Shown: piece by piece, positions 15,657 through 24,843 of the stretch | How the letters are laid out: every line of letters begins with the position of its first letter | How positions within the stretch are numbered: position 1 is the first letter of the stretch | DNA from: JACMLD01 sp038229695 | GTDB taxonomy: Bacteria > Bacteroidota > Bacteroidia > Chitinophagales > Chitinophagaceae | Reading direction: 5' to 3' | Assembly: GCA_038229695.1 (NCBI GenBank) | Contig: JBBROE010000015.1 | Span: 1-49,709 of the forward strand | DNA length: 49,709 nucleotides | Notes under the pieces: model-generated | The model's database searches: none | Seen by the model: the letters and a program-made list of their open reading frames with translations, nothing else | Told to the model about the DNA's origin: nothing | Translations under genes and position numbers: made by a program

Positions 15657-16655
15657 CTACGTATTGTTGGTGTTTAATGAATGATATAGTTGGAGGTACT
15701 GCTGCGCTACCAGCTCACGGCTGAAGGCGGAAAGGTTCACAAAGCCTTTTTGTATAAGGCTGTCACGAAGCTGTCGGTTTGCCGTTACCGCAGCAATTGC
15801 CAACCTGATCGACCTGGCTGAATATGGATCAACCAGGTAGGCGCCATCCCCCGCTACTGATTTCATGGGTTCGATATTACTGGTGATCAAAATCCTGCCT
15901 GCGCTTTGCGCCTCGAGTACAGGCATGCCAAAACCTTCAAATAAAGACGGGAATAAAACAATATCGATGTCAGCATACAATTGGTTCAGGGCAGCTTCGG
16001 AAAGATTTTGCTGCAGAAAGAAATCAATTCCGGCCTCATTAAGCAGGTTGAGTTGTTCGGCGGAAGGAAAACCCAGGATACAGAGCCGGCACTTTTGTCC
16101 TGTAAGCGCTTCGACCGTTCTCTCCAGGTTTTTATTAGCGGTTGTTCCTACAAAGAGTATTGTTGGACACTGTTCATTGAATGGTTTCGGCGCAAATATT
16201 ATCCGGTCACCTGCCGGGTTGGGTATCACCACCACCTTCTCAGGCCGACAACCGGTGTACCGCACGATGTCTGCTTTTGTAAACGCTGAAATGGTGGTAA
16301 TGACCCTGGCATGACGCACGGGTAAGTCCAGCAGCAGGAACTTTAATACTGCTTTTCTCAGCCCCTTATAGTTATACAAAAAAACGCAGTCGTGAATCGT
16401 CAGTATGGTTTTGGACGCTTGATAAGCCAACACCATGTAATGCACATCGCCGGTGACATGACAGACACCATACTGGCGGAACCGCCGTCCGAATGCGATA
16501 TTTTTGAACACGGAAAGAAGCCCTGATGTGAAAGAAGGCATATACACAGCCTTTAGCTGGACTTCCCTTTCAAAATAAGGAGCCAGTATAGTAAATACCT
16601 TCTCGATACTGAAAAACGATGGATTGGGCTTGCGGTATATCTGGAGAACCTTCAT
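15657..16655 (-). CDS. family 4 (group 1) glycosyltransferase
   Basis: The 332-residue GT-B protein shows CHVTGDVHYMVLAY and TIHDCVFLY in the acceptor domain, SAFTKADIVRYTG, then FVGTTANKNLERTVEAL and the donor-binding LFEGFGMPVLEAQSAG with its E-x7-E pair. This profile is usual for mannosyl- or glucosyl-transferases of polysaccharide clusters. It sits 5 bases upstream of the beta-helix gene start and 18 bases downstream of an FkbM methyltransferase. The exact linkage cannot be predicted. Confidence 0.88.
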   Translation of the reverse strand: MKVLQIYRKPNPSFFSIEKVFTILAPYFEREVQLKAVYMPSFTSGLLSVFKNIAFGRRFRQYGVCHVTGDVHYMVLAYQASKTILTIHDCVFLYNYKGLRKAVLKFLLLDLPVRHARVITTISAFTKADIVRYTGCRPEKVVVIPNPAGDRIIFAPKPFNEQCPTILFVGTTANKNLERTVEALTGQKCRLCILGFPSAEQLNLLNEAGIDFFLQQNLSEAALNQLYADIDIVLFPSLFEGFGMPVLEAQSAGRILITSNIEPMKSVAGDGAYLVDPYSARSIRLAIAAVTANRQLRDSLIQKGFVNLSAFSRELVAQQYLQLYHSLNTNNT

Positions 16656-16673
16656 GATGTGGCATCACCACCG

Positions 16674-17531
16674 TTAAAATACCAAATCGGGTAACTCCTT
16701 TTTTGTGGCTAAGATGTTACATGCGTTGCGATCCTTCGCGGTCATCATCCTGACCAGCCGCCTGCCCTGTATTTCGTATAATTTATATCCCAGTTCAATT
16801 AACAGCGTTTGTGCCGAACCTGGTAACAGGTGGTTGGCGTTCCTTTCAGCCCAGTCCACAAATTCAAAAACAATATGGGGGGCGTTCTGGCTTTCCAGCA
16901 AGTGCCTACCACCGCTAAACACAAAATATTCAAATCCTTCTACATCAACTTTAAGGAGATTGACAGCGGGCAAACATAATTTTTCGACCAGACCATCTAA
17001 AGAAATCGTCGAGACTTTTACCGATTCATTGGTGAAAACCGGGGAAAAAGATCCCTTCCCGAATTTCTCCGTTGGGCTGAAAAAATCAAGTTCCTCACCA
17101 TCTTTATCATTGATGGCAAGATTGACCATCTTAACGTTTATCAGGCCGTTCAGCTTCACGTTCTTTTCAAGGTATTTGAATATCCAGGGCGCCGCCTCTA
17201 CTGAAACCGAGGTGACATCCGGCCTTGACTTACTGATCGGAACAGTGATCGAGCCAATATTGGCGCCGATATCTATAAAAACGCCGCCGGTGGGCAGTAA
17301 GGACAATAAAAGCGCCTGGATTTCCGGTTCATATTCACCATTTACGAAAATCTCAAAACCCACATTCTCAATGATATTGGGCAGCACATAGGTACAATGG
17401 TATCGACCTTTCACCTTAATGTCTTTAAGCTGCCTGATGGCGTTTTTAAAAACTATCCGCGCAAGCCGTTGTTTTCCCCTGAATGATGGTAAAGAACGAA
17501 AAAGAGAAATTGTAAAAGCACCTTTGTCCAA
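16674..17531 (-). CDS. FkbM-family SAM-dependent methyltransferase
   Basis: The 285-residue protein has the SAM-binding loop VFIDIGANIGSITVP, SVEAAPWIFKYLEKNVKLN and LLKVDVEGFEYFVFSGG, the order expected for the FkbM family, which O-methylates sugars and polyketides. In this cluster it probably methylates a hydroxyl of the repeat unit or caps the chain. The only usable start at this end is TTG (17531). About 90 bases without a gene separate it from the polymerase gene upstream. Confidence 0.85.
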   Translation of the reverse strand: MDKGAFTISLFRSLPSFRGKQRLARIVFKNAIRQLKDIKVKGRYHCTYVLPNIIENVGFEIFVNGEYEPEIQALLLSLLPTGGVFIDIGANIGSITVPISKSRPDVTSVSVEAAPWIFKYLEKNVKLNGLINVKMVNLAINDKDGEELDFFSPTEKFGKGSFSPVFTNESVKVSTISLDGLVEKLCLPAVNLLKVDVEGFEYFVFSGGRHLLESQNAPHIVFEFVDWAERNANHLLPGSAQTLLIELGYKLYEIQGRRLVRMMTAKDRNACNILATKKELPDLVF

Positions 17532-17620
17532 AATAATTAACCTGTTTTTTACTAAATGAGAAATTAAGCGGCCGGTCCCGGTTCGTATCTGAAATAAAAA
17601 GAATTGAAGACTTACACGTA

Positions 17621-19039
17621 CTAAGCTGCGATCGATTCAATTGATCGGGTTCGTCGCAACTTCCCGGCTTTTTTAATCGCAAACCAATCGGGAAGGAATT
17701 TCACTAATAACCAGATAAAGAAAGATGATTTTACGATACTGTTCAAAATCTGTAAAGTGTCGGTTTCAGCACTCGATATGGTGAGATAAAATAGTAAAGG
17801 AAGCCAGCAAATCAGTAATGGCTTTTTGATGGCATTATTCAGCAGTTTGTAATAGACCCACCTGATGAAAAAGCCGAGAAGCAGCATATAGATAATCCCC
17901 CCGGCCGGCCCGAAACTTCCATACGCCTCTCCCAGCGGACCCACATTTGTCGACCAGCCGACCAATCGGTAGCCGGCATAATATTTCATGTTAAAAACGC
18001 CGCCGGCTTCAGGCTTATCGGGCCAAATAAACCGGGGTATGAAAGCGGATGCCACCACTTTCAGTAATCGTCCTCCGTCATCGAACGGCTGAACCGCAGG
18101 TACTCTTCTCATCACCAGCCCTATATTGAATCCCTGGTTAGTGCGACTGTACAATGGGAATAATGCGTCGCGGCTGAATAGTTCATTCCCCTTCAGCGCA
18201 TTTTCTAAAAACAGGTTGCTGAAGAGCGTGAATTTATTTCCCTCGTAAGATTGAGTCCATGTCTGTTTCCTGTAGATATTCTTCACGTTTTGGAGGACGA
18301 TGAAGAAGCCCAGTGTCATCAGCATCAGGGCAACTTTTCGCAGCAGGGAGGAATCTTTTCCCAACCGGAAAAATGAAAAAATTGTAATACCCATATACGC
18401 CACAATCGTAAACATGCCTGACTGCAGGGCATTGAGTAAGATAAAAATTCCAAAACAAATCATCACCAGCGCTTTCCATTTAAAGTTCGGGCTGAAATGG
18501 ATATACAATAAGCCGGCGAAGGACCCGAAAAAGAAAAGCTGGGCGAAATAGGTCACTGCAACAGGCAGGAAATTGGCGACAAAAGAAACAGCAACCCCGA
18601 TGATCACAATTTGAAGTCCCACTTTTTTCCTGGACGCCAGCAATTCCTTAATTCTGGCAATTTTTTGCTGTAGCAAAACACCTTCATCGGGCTTTTGCTT
18701 TTTAAAGAACGGGAAATTGATCGACAGGCAAAAGGCAGCTATAGCAGGCAGTGCATAGGAAAAATAACGGTCTTGATCGACCGGCATATATTTCACCCAC
18801 AAACGGGACAGGGGATTTTCAGATGAATAATAATGGTAACCGATGATGGGCATAATCACACATGTAAAGGCATACAACACAGCAATCGTTTCCAGCAGTA
18901 CAATCCCCTTCCCAATTTTTTGCAACATAGCAAGGATTAGCACGACCATCAGCGAAATACCCAGAAAGGTATACCAGTCGCTCACAAACGACAGCACGAT
19001 AATGACAAAAAGCGATAGTGTATAAATTACCTGCCGCAT
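17621..19039 (-). CDS. Wzy-like oligosaccharide repeat-unit polymerase
   Basis: The 472-residue protein is an integral membrane protein with about ten to twelve hydrophobic spans. A large loop at about 265-370 holds YSRTNQGFNIGLVMRRVP and FIPRFIWPDKPEAGG. After it comes NVGPLGEAYGSFGPAGG, a pattern common in O-antigen and exopolysaccharide polymerases. Such enzymes join lipid-linked repeat units on the periplasmic side. An O-antigen ligase is the main alternative. Its presence beside a Wzm/Wzt ABC transporter is unusual, because ABC-exported polymers are normally completed in the cytoplasm. Confidence 0.78.
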   Translation of the reverse strand: MRQVIYTLSLFVIIVLSFVSDWYTFLGISLMVVLILAMLQKIGKGIVLLETIAVLYAFTCVIMPIIGYHYYSSENPLSRLWVKYMPVDQDRYFSYALPAIAAFCLSINFPFFKKQKPDEGVLLQQKIARIKELLASRKKVGLQIVIIGVAVSFVANFLPVAVTYFAQLFFFGSFAGLLYIHFSPNFKWKALVMICFGIFILLNALQSGMFTIVAYMGITIFSFFRLGKDSSLLRKVALMLMTLGFFIVLQNVKNIYRKQTWTQSYEGNKFTLFSNLFLENALKGNELFSRDALFPLYSRTNQGFNIGLVMRRVPAVQPFDDGGRLLKVVASAFIPRFIWPDKPEAGGVFNMKYYAGYRLVGWSTNVGPLGEAYGSFGPAGGIIYMLLLGFFIRWVYYKLLNNAIKKPLLICWLPLLFYLTISSAETDTLQILNSIVKSSFFIWLLVKFLPDWFAIKKAGKLRRTRSIESIAA

Positions 19040-19052
19040 GATTGGTAATGAC

Positions 19053-20111
19053 TCATTTTACAATATTTATAAAGCCGGATGCTGACACGCTCTCCGCGGT
19101 ATCCAGGACTGATACCATTTTTTTTACCCGGTTGAGATACAAATGATCTTTCCTAAGAAGGGCCTGTCCGGCGATTTTGACCGCCTCCATACTATCTGTG
19201 TTCTCTAATGCAAACCGAACCGTTTCAATCAACTGGCTGTCATTGGAAAAGTATAACAGGTGCTCCCTGTTGCGAAAAACCTGTTCCATTTCCGGACCCG
19301 CTGAGCACAGTTCCAGGCCACCCGCGGTAAGAATTTCAAAAAAACGCATATTCACAGCGGGGTAATTGGACTTGTCATTGACATTCAGGCTGAGATATGA
19401 CTGCTGAACAATTTCTGAGAATTCCTTCCCGTACACCGGTTTGGTGGAAGCAATCCGGCGGATGGGTGCAAAAGTACAGCGATGCCAATAGGGACCGGCT
19501 ACCCGAAAACGCAAACCAGGGAAATTTTCATAGATGACCCGTAACGCATGCTCCCGTTCGGGCCGCCATGAGCCAATGAAAGAAACATCATATGCATAAC
19601 TGTGCCTGGCGGCCGCTTTAATAAAGTGTGCATCGGCATCAGCAGCAAATGGCAGCCACCAGGCATTCTTCATACCCATCGCGCGAAAAGCTTTTACCGA
19701 GCTTTCGCTGTAGGTAAAAATTCCATCCGTAAGGGGCACACTGAGGTAAACATAGCGGCTGAGGTTGGGCAGTGGATCTGCCCAATACCAGTATAGGCGG
19801 GTAGCCAATAAACTCCTGATATAGGCAAAACTGCCTGGCAGGATTTGCGCACCACTAAAGGCGATGAACAAATCCGGTTCAAACGTCTTTACCGCCTCAG
19901 TGAGATCTTTGTTGGCCTTCTTCACCCAGGATTCCACGGGAAAAAATTTATGCAGGGTATACCCGTAGCCGAAGGGTCGCGCATATTTTTTTATGGCGAG
20001 CGTGGTATCAAATAATTCAACCTCGTATCCTTCCTCCCTGAATGCCTTCAGGTACGACATTTCCAGGCAGTTATTCCCGCTTTCCCCGGCGATAAAGATT
20101 TTCCTAACCAC
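19053..20111 (-). CDS. CgeB-like glycosyltransferase (GT-B)
   Basis: This 352-residue protein resembles the CgeB/Glyco_trans_1_2 group. It has an N-terminal FIAGESGNNCLEMSYLKAF strand, a middle YWYWADPLP segment, VSFIGSWRPEREHAL and the C-terminal NVNDKSNYPAVNMRFFEILTAG that replaces the usual E-x7-E. The GTG start overlaps the stop of the upstream family 2 transferase by one base (TAGTG). Role in repeat-unit assembly is inferred from position. Confidence 0.8.
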   Translation of the reverse strand: MVRKIFIAGESGNNCLEMSYLKAFREEGYEVELFDTTLAIKKYARPFGYGYTLHKFFPVESWVKKANKDLTEAVKTFEPDLFIAFSGAQILPGSFAYIRSLLATRLYWYWADPLPNLSRYVYLSVPLTDGIFTYSESSVKAFRAMGMKNAWWLPFAADADAHFIKAAARHSYAYDVSFIGSWRPEREHALRVIYENFPGLRFRVAGPYWHRCTFAPIRRIASTKPVYGKEFSEIVQQSYLSLNVNDKSNYPAVNMRFFEILTAGGLELCSAGPEMEQVFRNREHLLYFSNDSQLIETVRFALENTDSMEAVKIAGQALLRKDHLYLNRVKKMVSVLDTAESVSASGFINIVK

Positions 20112-21145
20112 TACCTTTTAATGAATTTATAAATTGTGGGCTTCAGTTTCATAAAGAGCTTTCCGGGTACTGAAAACCCGATGGCAGTAGCAAGCAGATA
20201 AAACGCCCTTATCCTTGCGCGTTGAGAAAAGGACAACACTGCGTAAGGCTTAAATACAGATGGCTTGGTACCGGCTGCCATGGCGGCTGCCGCGACAAAT
20301 GCACCATTGCTCCGGTAATCGATTAACCAGTAAGGCAAGGTGAATTGATATATATTTTTCAAAACTGAATAACTAATCCGGTTGACGTCCGAGCCGGCAT
20401 CCCGGAAACCTTCTACTACGGCCCAAACTACCTGCTTTAGCCCTCCATCAATAGGTTTATACGCCGACCATTTCCTCATCAGCGTATCCCGGTAGGAATT
20501 TGCCATTGATCCGTCCAGCCTGATATCTTTCAACACCAGTGGAAGATTGTACATAAAAAAACGTCCCCCGCCAGCAATGATTCGGGCAGCAAAATACATC
20601 TGAACAAAGACGCTGCCGTCTGCTTTAGCCGTGTTCACCTGGTTAAACACATCCCGGCGGAGAATAATGCCTGCAACATAACTAAAAGACCGATAGTATT
20701 TCAAGGCCACCGCTTCTCCGGCACCGATGACCTCGTTACTGAATGCGCGAACCATAATATCGCCTGATGAACTATCTTCTTTATAGTTGCAGAATCCAAT
20801 TTCAGGGCGCCCGTTCCTTTCAAGAAAATCAACCAGCCTGGCAATTCCTCCTTCATCATCTAAGGTGTCATCATTACCCAGCAAAAAGCAGTATTCACCA
20901 GAGGCCAGTTCCATGCTCTTGCGGAGGTTAGCATCGTAACCTACGTTCTTCGGAAACTTGTGGTAAATCAACGGGAACCGGTAACCCGGGATTAATTTCT
21001 CAATCTGCTCCGTGGTATCATCCGTGGAAGCATCATCACTAATCACCACTTCAATATCTCCGTAAGATTGCCTGCTAAGGATGGAAAGGTTTTTCAGTAA
21101 AAACTGGATCCGGTTATACTGAGGTATACATAAAGAAATTTTCAT
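20111..21145 (-). CDS. family 2 glycosyltransferase
   Basis: The 344-residue GT-A protein has LCIPQYNRIQFLL at its N-terminus, VVISDDASTDDTTEQI (33-48) and the metal-binding GNDDTL (90-95). The C-terminal third (about 240-344) is helical and may rest on the membrane. It lies upstream of the CgeB-like transferase with a 1-base overlap. Substrate unknown. Confidence 0.87.
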   Translation of the reverse strand: MKISLCIPQYNRIQFLLKNLSILSRQSYGDIEVVISDDASTDDTTEQIEKLIPGYRFPLIYHKFPKNVGYDANLRKSMELASGEYCFLLGNDDTLDDEGGIARLVDFLERNGRPEIGFCNYKEDSSSGDIMVRAFSNEVIGAGEAVALKYYRSFSYVAGIILRRDVFNQVNTAKADGSVFVQMYFAARIIAGGGRFFMYNLPLVLKDIRLDGSMANSYRDTLMRKWSAYKPIDGGLKQVVWAVVEGFRDAGSDVNRISYSVLKNIYQFTLPYWLIDYRSNGAFVAAAAMAAGTKPSVFKPYAVLSFSQRARIRAFYLLATAIGFSVPGKLFMKLKPTIYKFIKR

Positions 21146-21186
21146 GGGTTCGGTTTGTTAATTATCGGAGCATTCCTGAATGCAGA

Positions 21187-22134
21187 TTACAGGAGGCTGC
21201 GGCTGCTGAGATAATCAATGACGGGTTGGAAAACCCTTTCAAAATTTAGATCATCAGTAAACGATTTTACTGCGGCGGCTGAGACAGATGCATACTCGTC
21301 GATAATTGCTTCGATGGCAGTGCGGATACTATCGCTGCTTACCTTCACCGGGAATGCCCAGGCAAATTTGGTCAAGTATTTGTCAAAATGTTCTGCGGAA
21401 TTATAGATAACCGGCAGGCCAACGGCCGCGTATTCGTAAAGTTTATTGGAAGCCGTACCCAGCGTAAGGTGCATAACTTCCTTTTTTTCAAATATCCCAA
21501 TCCCAATGTGGCAACGAGAGGAGAGTTTTGGTACATCCAAATACGGGGTGAATCCTTCAAACTTTAGGTCATCTTCTGCATTCCAGGTCCTGGCGAGCTG
21601 TATTAATGTTTCCTTGTATTGGGGGTCACAATATCCCTTTAATACCAATTCTAATTTTCTATTTTTTATGGGGATGGATAACAGTGGAATAATTTTTTCA
21701 ATCCCATGACTGTCATCTATTCGACCCTGAAATATCAGCGATACGATATGCAGCGCTACTCTTGGTGAATAAAATCGCTTAAAAACACTTATAGCGGGAT
21801 AATTTGGAACAATGATGGTTTTTCCATGCCAGCCAGCTACCGGAAAATAAACCAATCGCTCTGCGGCGGGAAGTGTAAACAAGCCAACGGTTGGAAATAT
21901 CCGCTTTTCTGCCTTTAAGGCCATCCAGCCGACGGAAAACAATTTAAGGCGATTTGCTTCAGCAATATCATGATTATGATACCAAATGAATGGCCTGCAG
22001 GGAATAAGATGACGGATAAGCCAGTACCCAAAGAGGGCATGCGAGTCATACAACAACACTACTGCTGGCCGTTCGCCAAAACAAGTCTTCCATAACTTAA
22101 ACGTGAATTGAAAAAAAAAAGAAACTTCCTCCAT
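21187..22134 (-). CDS. glycosyltransferase, C-terminal part of a frameshifted GT-B gene
   Basis: This 315-residue frame lacks the first part of a GT-B transferase. It begins in the middle of the acceptor domain (VVLLYDSHALFGYWLIRHL) and continues through FIWYHNHDIAE, SLIFQGRIDDSHG and the donor-site NKLYEYAAVGLPVIYN. The missing start lies in another frame at 22059-22343, and the two frames meet in an A10 tract (T10 in the coding strand). Adding one base to the tract would restore one protein of about 385 residues. The ATG at 22134 may allow a truncated product, but a working transferase is unlikely without the N-terminus. Sequencing error, pseudogene and phase-variable OFF state are all possible. 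Confidence 0.72.
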   Translation of the reverse strand: MEEVSFFFQFTFKLWKTCFGERPAVVLLYDSHALFGYWLIRHLIPCRPFIWYHNHDIAEANRLKLFSVGWMALKAEKRIFPTVGLFTLPAAERLVYFPVAGWHGKTIIVPNYPAISVFKRFYSPRVALHIVSLIFQGRIDDSHGIEKIIPLLSIPIKNRKLELVLKGYCDPQYKETLIQLARTWNAEDDLKFEGFTPYLDVPKLSSRCHIGIGIFEKKEVMHLTLGTASNKLYEYAAVGLPVIYNSAEHFDKYLTKFAWAFPVKVSSDSIRTAIEAIIDEYASVSAAAVKSFTDDLNFERVFQPVIDYLSSRSLL

Positions 22135-22343
22135 GCAGGTGATTTTTCCTGATCCCCTGACGATATATAACTACCTGTTGGAAGTTCTTCCACATTTGAC
22201 GGATAAGTCCAGTTTCCACGAAGGTTGGGCCGGTACAACAAACTTATTTTATTAAACCATGGACTTAAAGCCGTTACCGAGTTCAATGTTGGTGGGAAAG
22301 CTTCCGGATGATAATATATTGCCACCACTAAGTTTTTTTTCAT
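22059..22343 (-). pseudogene. N-terminal fragment of the frameshifted glycosyltransferase
   Basis: This 94-residue frame starts MKKNLVVAIYYHPEAFPPTLN, a usual first strand and loop for family 4 transferases. It reads well to residue 80 (SPAWRKFLFFF), after which it crosses the T10 tract in the wrong frame. The last residues (NSRLSYGRLVLANGQQ) are frameshift read-through. With T11 the sequence would run on into the 315-residue frame downstream. Confidence 0.7.
22111..22120. repeat. A10 homopolymer at the glycosyltransferase frameshift
   Basis: Ten A on the plus strand (T10 in the coding strand) lie exactly where the two reading frames of the split glycosyltransferase gene meet. One additional base, or two fewer, restores the frame. 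The tract is a natural site for replication slippage, transcriptional slippage or base-calling error. Confidence 0.8.
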
Positions 22344-22379
22344 AATAAAATTGAAGGGGAAAGCGCGATATAGAAGTTA

Positions 22380-23183
22380 TTATTTTTCGAAAGAAAAATC
22401 GTCAAGTGCTGCGCCCGGCGGCAGGCAAAAAAGACTACCCCAGATGCCATCCGGATTGGGATATACCTTACCGAAATCCTTTATTTTGGTGAAAGATAAT
22501 TTCGCAAAGGTATCAAAGCGATACGCGGAGTACTGGTGTTGCTGTAAAAAGCTACCTACAATTTTATCCTGTTCGGGATTGTGCAGTTCGATAATCATCA
22601 GGGGCCTGTACCGATCAATATTTTCCCTAAACCCATTCAATGCCGCACCTTCCGCCCCTTCAATATCCATCTTGATAAAGTTTGGGCCGGGCTTGCCACT
22701 TTTTATAAAATCATCCATTGAAATTACCGGTACCCTGATACTGTTTTCCGAGGCCGCACTTTCTTCGATAATAGCCCCTTGTTTATGGTGCTGGCCAAGG
22801 TCAAATACCTGTTCGCCAGTGCGATCGGCTACGGCCGCCCTGACATTTTCGTAATTAGTGATGTTATTGAACCCGAAATTTTCATTGATCTCCTCGACGT
22901 TATCCGGAAACGGCTCAAAATTGTAAATAGTTGTCCCGCCTGTCAGCCCGGCCATAAGCAGGCCATGAAGGCCATTGTTGGCACCCACGTCGTACACCAC
23001 ATGGCCCGGCCGGATAACATTCACCATTATTTTTTGCATCGCTGGTTCCCAGTTTCCGATTAGCGGGGACCACAGTGAATTTTCAGTTAGCCTTATCCGG
23101 TAGCCTTTCAAATACCCCCTTCGGATTTTCTGCACTGAACCCAATGGAAAAAACAAATGCTGCAAGCGCTGTTTAAAGGTCAT
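22380..23183 (-). CDS. FkbM-family SAM-dependent methyltransferase
   Basis: The 267-residue protein contains VVYDVGANNGLHGLL (SAM loop), IYNFEPFPDNVEEINENF and FIKMDIEGAEGAALNGF, all diagnostic of the FkbM family. It probably O-methylates a sugar hydroxyl in the repeat unit or chain end. It differs clearly from the other FkbM protein of the cluster (16674), so two distinct methylations are likely. It lies 21 bases after an acyltransferase gene and 36 bases before the split glycosyltransferase. Confidence 0.86.
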   Translation of the reverse strand: MTFKQRLQHLFFPLGSVQKIRRGYLKGYRIRLTENSLWSPLIGNWEPAMQKIMVNVIRPGHVVYDVGANNGLHGLLMAGLTGGTTIYNFEPFPDNVEEINENFGFNNITNYENVRAAVADRTGEQVFDLGQHHKQGAIIEESAASENSIRVPVISMDDFIKSGKPGPNFIKMDIEGAEGAALNGFRENIDRYRPLMIIELHNPEQDKIVGSFLQQHQYSAYRFDTFAKLSFTKIKDFGKVYPNPDGIWGSLFCLPPGAALDDFSFEK

Positions 23184-23204
23184 ATTTTTCTCTTAAGCTT
23201 AATT

Positions 23205-23789
23205 TTAGGCAGGGGCGGTAATGCATCTTATCATCCGCAACGGGGCACCGGCATAAAGATGATGCGAAAGCAGGTTTCCTTTCACCAATGAATTCGCGCC
23301 AACAATCACCCCATCGCCAATCACCGTTCCGGGCAGTACAATCGATCCGCGGCCGATCCAGACGTTATTGCCAATAGTTACGGGTGCCGACAAATCCTCT
23401 TGTCGGGCGTAGGCCACTCCATTGGCCAATTGTCCATGTGTAGTATCCCTGATGCTGCTGTATTCTCCAATCATAACATAATCCCCGATGCTCACCGACT
23501 CCCGGCAAGCTATTATGCTGCCGTAAGAAAGGGTAAACCCGTCTCCGATGCTCAGTTTACCCTGTTCCGCGACCTCCAGAATGACACCGGAATAAAAATT
23601 AGCGTCCTGGCCGACGGTCACCTTGGTAGTAATCCCATTGAAATGAATCCGGCCCTGCACATGGGCGGGCCAGGCGCGGGTAAAATACCAAAACCTGGCT
23701 TTCCGAAACCACTCCAATACCGTTCCTATGAACCTGATGACCACGTAGACCGCCTTCCGACAAATATCAAAAAAGGAATACTTTGGCAT
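23205..23789 (-). CDS. left-handed beta-helix O-acetyltransferase
   Basis: With the ATG at 23789 the product is 194 residues and starts 7 bases after the upstream oxidoreductase stop; an earlier in-frame start would overlap that gene by 74 bases. Hexapeptide repeats run from KVTVGQDANFYSGVIL to VTIGNNVWIGRGSIVLPGTVIGDGVIVGANSLV. The active-site region is SSIRDTTHGQ and the C-terminus YAGAPLRMI. Such trimers acetylate sugar hydroxyls from acetyl-CoA in the cytoplasm. Confidence 0.86.
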   Translation of the reverse strand: MPKYSFFDICRKAVYVVIRFIGTVLEWFRKARFWYFTRAWPAHVQGRIHFNGITTKVTVGQDANFYSGVILEVAEQGKLSIGDGFTLSYGSIIACRESVSIGDYVMIGEYSSIRDTTHGQLANGVAYARQEDLSAPVTIGNNVWIGRGSIVLPGTVIGDGVIVGANSLVKGNLLSHHLYAGAPLRMIRCITAPA

Positions 23790-23796
23790 GAGAACG

Positions 23797-24843
23797 TCAG
23801 TCGGCGGTTTGGAATCGTTTCCTGCGGATTTCTGGTTGAGAATAGTCACTTTCCATATAAATGCGTTCAATAATCCCTACTGTTTTCATGCTGTCAGCCA
23901 TGTTCATATTCAGTGACTCTTTCCCTTCAAAATAATTGACCAGGTTGCGGTATACTTTGTCATGATTGCTCATCGAGCCTGTATAACTTCCGTAATGATT
24001 CGCCTGACTGGGTGCTGACTCATGGATTACCAGCCCTATATCAAGCTCGCTGTATTCGATACGGTTTAAGTACTCACCACCGATTTTGATGGTTCCTTTC
24101 GATCCGAAGAGTACCAGGGACCCCTCCATATTTTTTTTATGGGCATTAACTGTATAGTTAATGGTACCAGTCGCTCCATTTTGAAATTCGAGTACGACCA
24201 TTCCGGTGTCTTCAAATTCAATGACACCCTTATGCGCATGGTTGGACAATATTCCTTTGATGCTTTTCACGTCACCCATAAACCAATAGAGGATATCTAT
24301 AAAATGGCTGAATTGTGTAAAAAGGGTGCCCCCGTCCATGTCCATTGTTCCCCGCCAGGAGCCCGCGTAATAATCCGCATCGCGATTCCAGAAGCAATTC
24401 AGTTGAACACTATAAATATCACCGAACGCATATTTATCCAATAAATCCTTTGCCGCAATGACGACCGGGTTAAAACGGTTTTGTTTTACCACGAACAATT
24501 GTTTCCCATTTCGTGCCGCGACGGCTGCCATAGCTTCGCAATCGGCAAGGTGCAACGCCATCGGCTTCTCACACAACACATGAAATCCAGCATTGAGACA
24601 GGCAATCGATTGTTCGGCATGTAACCCATTGGGGGTACAGATCACCATCACATCGGCTGAGCACCCTGCTGCCAGTAAACTCGCTAACGAGTTAAACACC
24701 GCAGGCTGTCCTACCGTTAATGCCAGTCTTTCCGCCTTGTCGTGATCGGTATCACAAAGCGCCACCAATTCTCCGGCATTTCTGGCCTCGGCTGCATGCC
24801 GCTGCCCAATCCGGCCGCAGCCAATAACAGCAAATCTCGTCAA
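23797..24843 (-). CDS. Gfo/Idh/MocA-family sugar oxidoreductase (WbpB/WlbA-like)
   Basis: The 348-residue enzyme has an N-terminal Rossmann motif GCGRIG (8-13), the family's EKP motif in CEKPM (91-95) and the substrate-site DGGTLFTQFSHFID (170-183) with His180. Closest in pattern are UDP-N-acetylglucosaminuronate 3-oxidases (WbpB/WlbA), which begin synthesis of 2,3-diamino uronic acids. That would link it to the TviB/WbpO-type dehydrogenase at 4808, but no partner aminotransferase gene is in the window. Start is TTG in a TTGA overlap with the upstream gmd-like stop. Confidence 0.82.
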   Translation of the reverse strand: MTRFAVIGCGRIGQRHAAEARNAGELVALCDTDHDKAERLALTVGQPAVFNSLASLLAAGCSADVMVICTPNGLHAEQSIACLNAGFHVLCEKPMALHLADCEAMAAVAARNGKQLFVVKQNRFNPVVIAAKDLLDKYAFGDIYSVQLNCFWNRDADYYAGSWRGTMDMDGGTLFTQFSHFIDILYWFMGDVKSIKGILSNHAHKGVIEFEDTGMVVLEFQNGATGTINYTVNAHKKNMEGSLVLFGSKGTIKIGGEYLNRIEYSELDIGLVIHESAPSQANHYGSYTGSMSNHDKVYRNLVNYFEGKESLNMNMADSMKTVGIIERIYMESDYSQPEIRRKRFQTAD

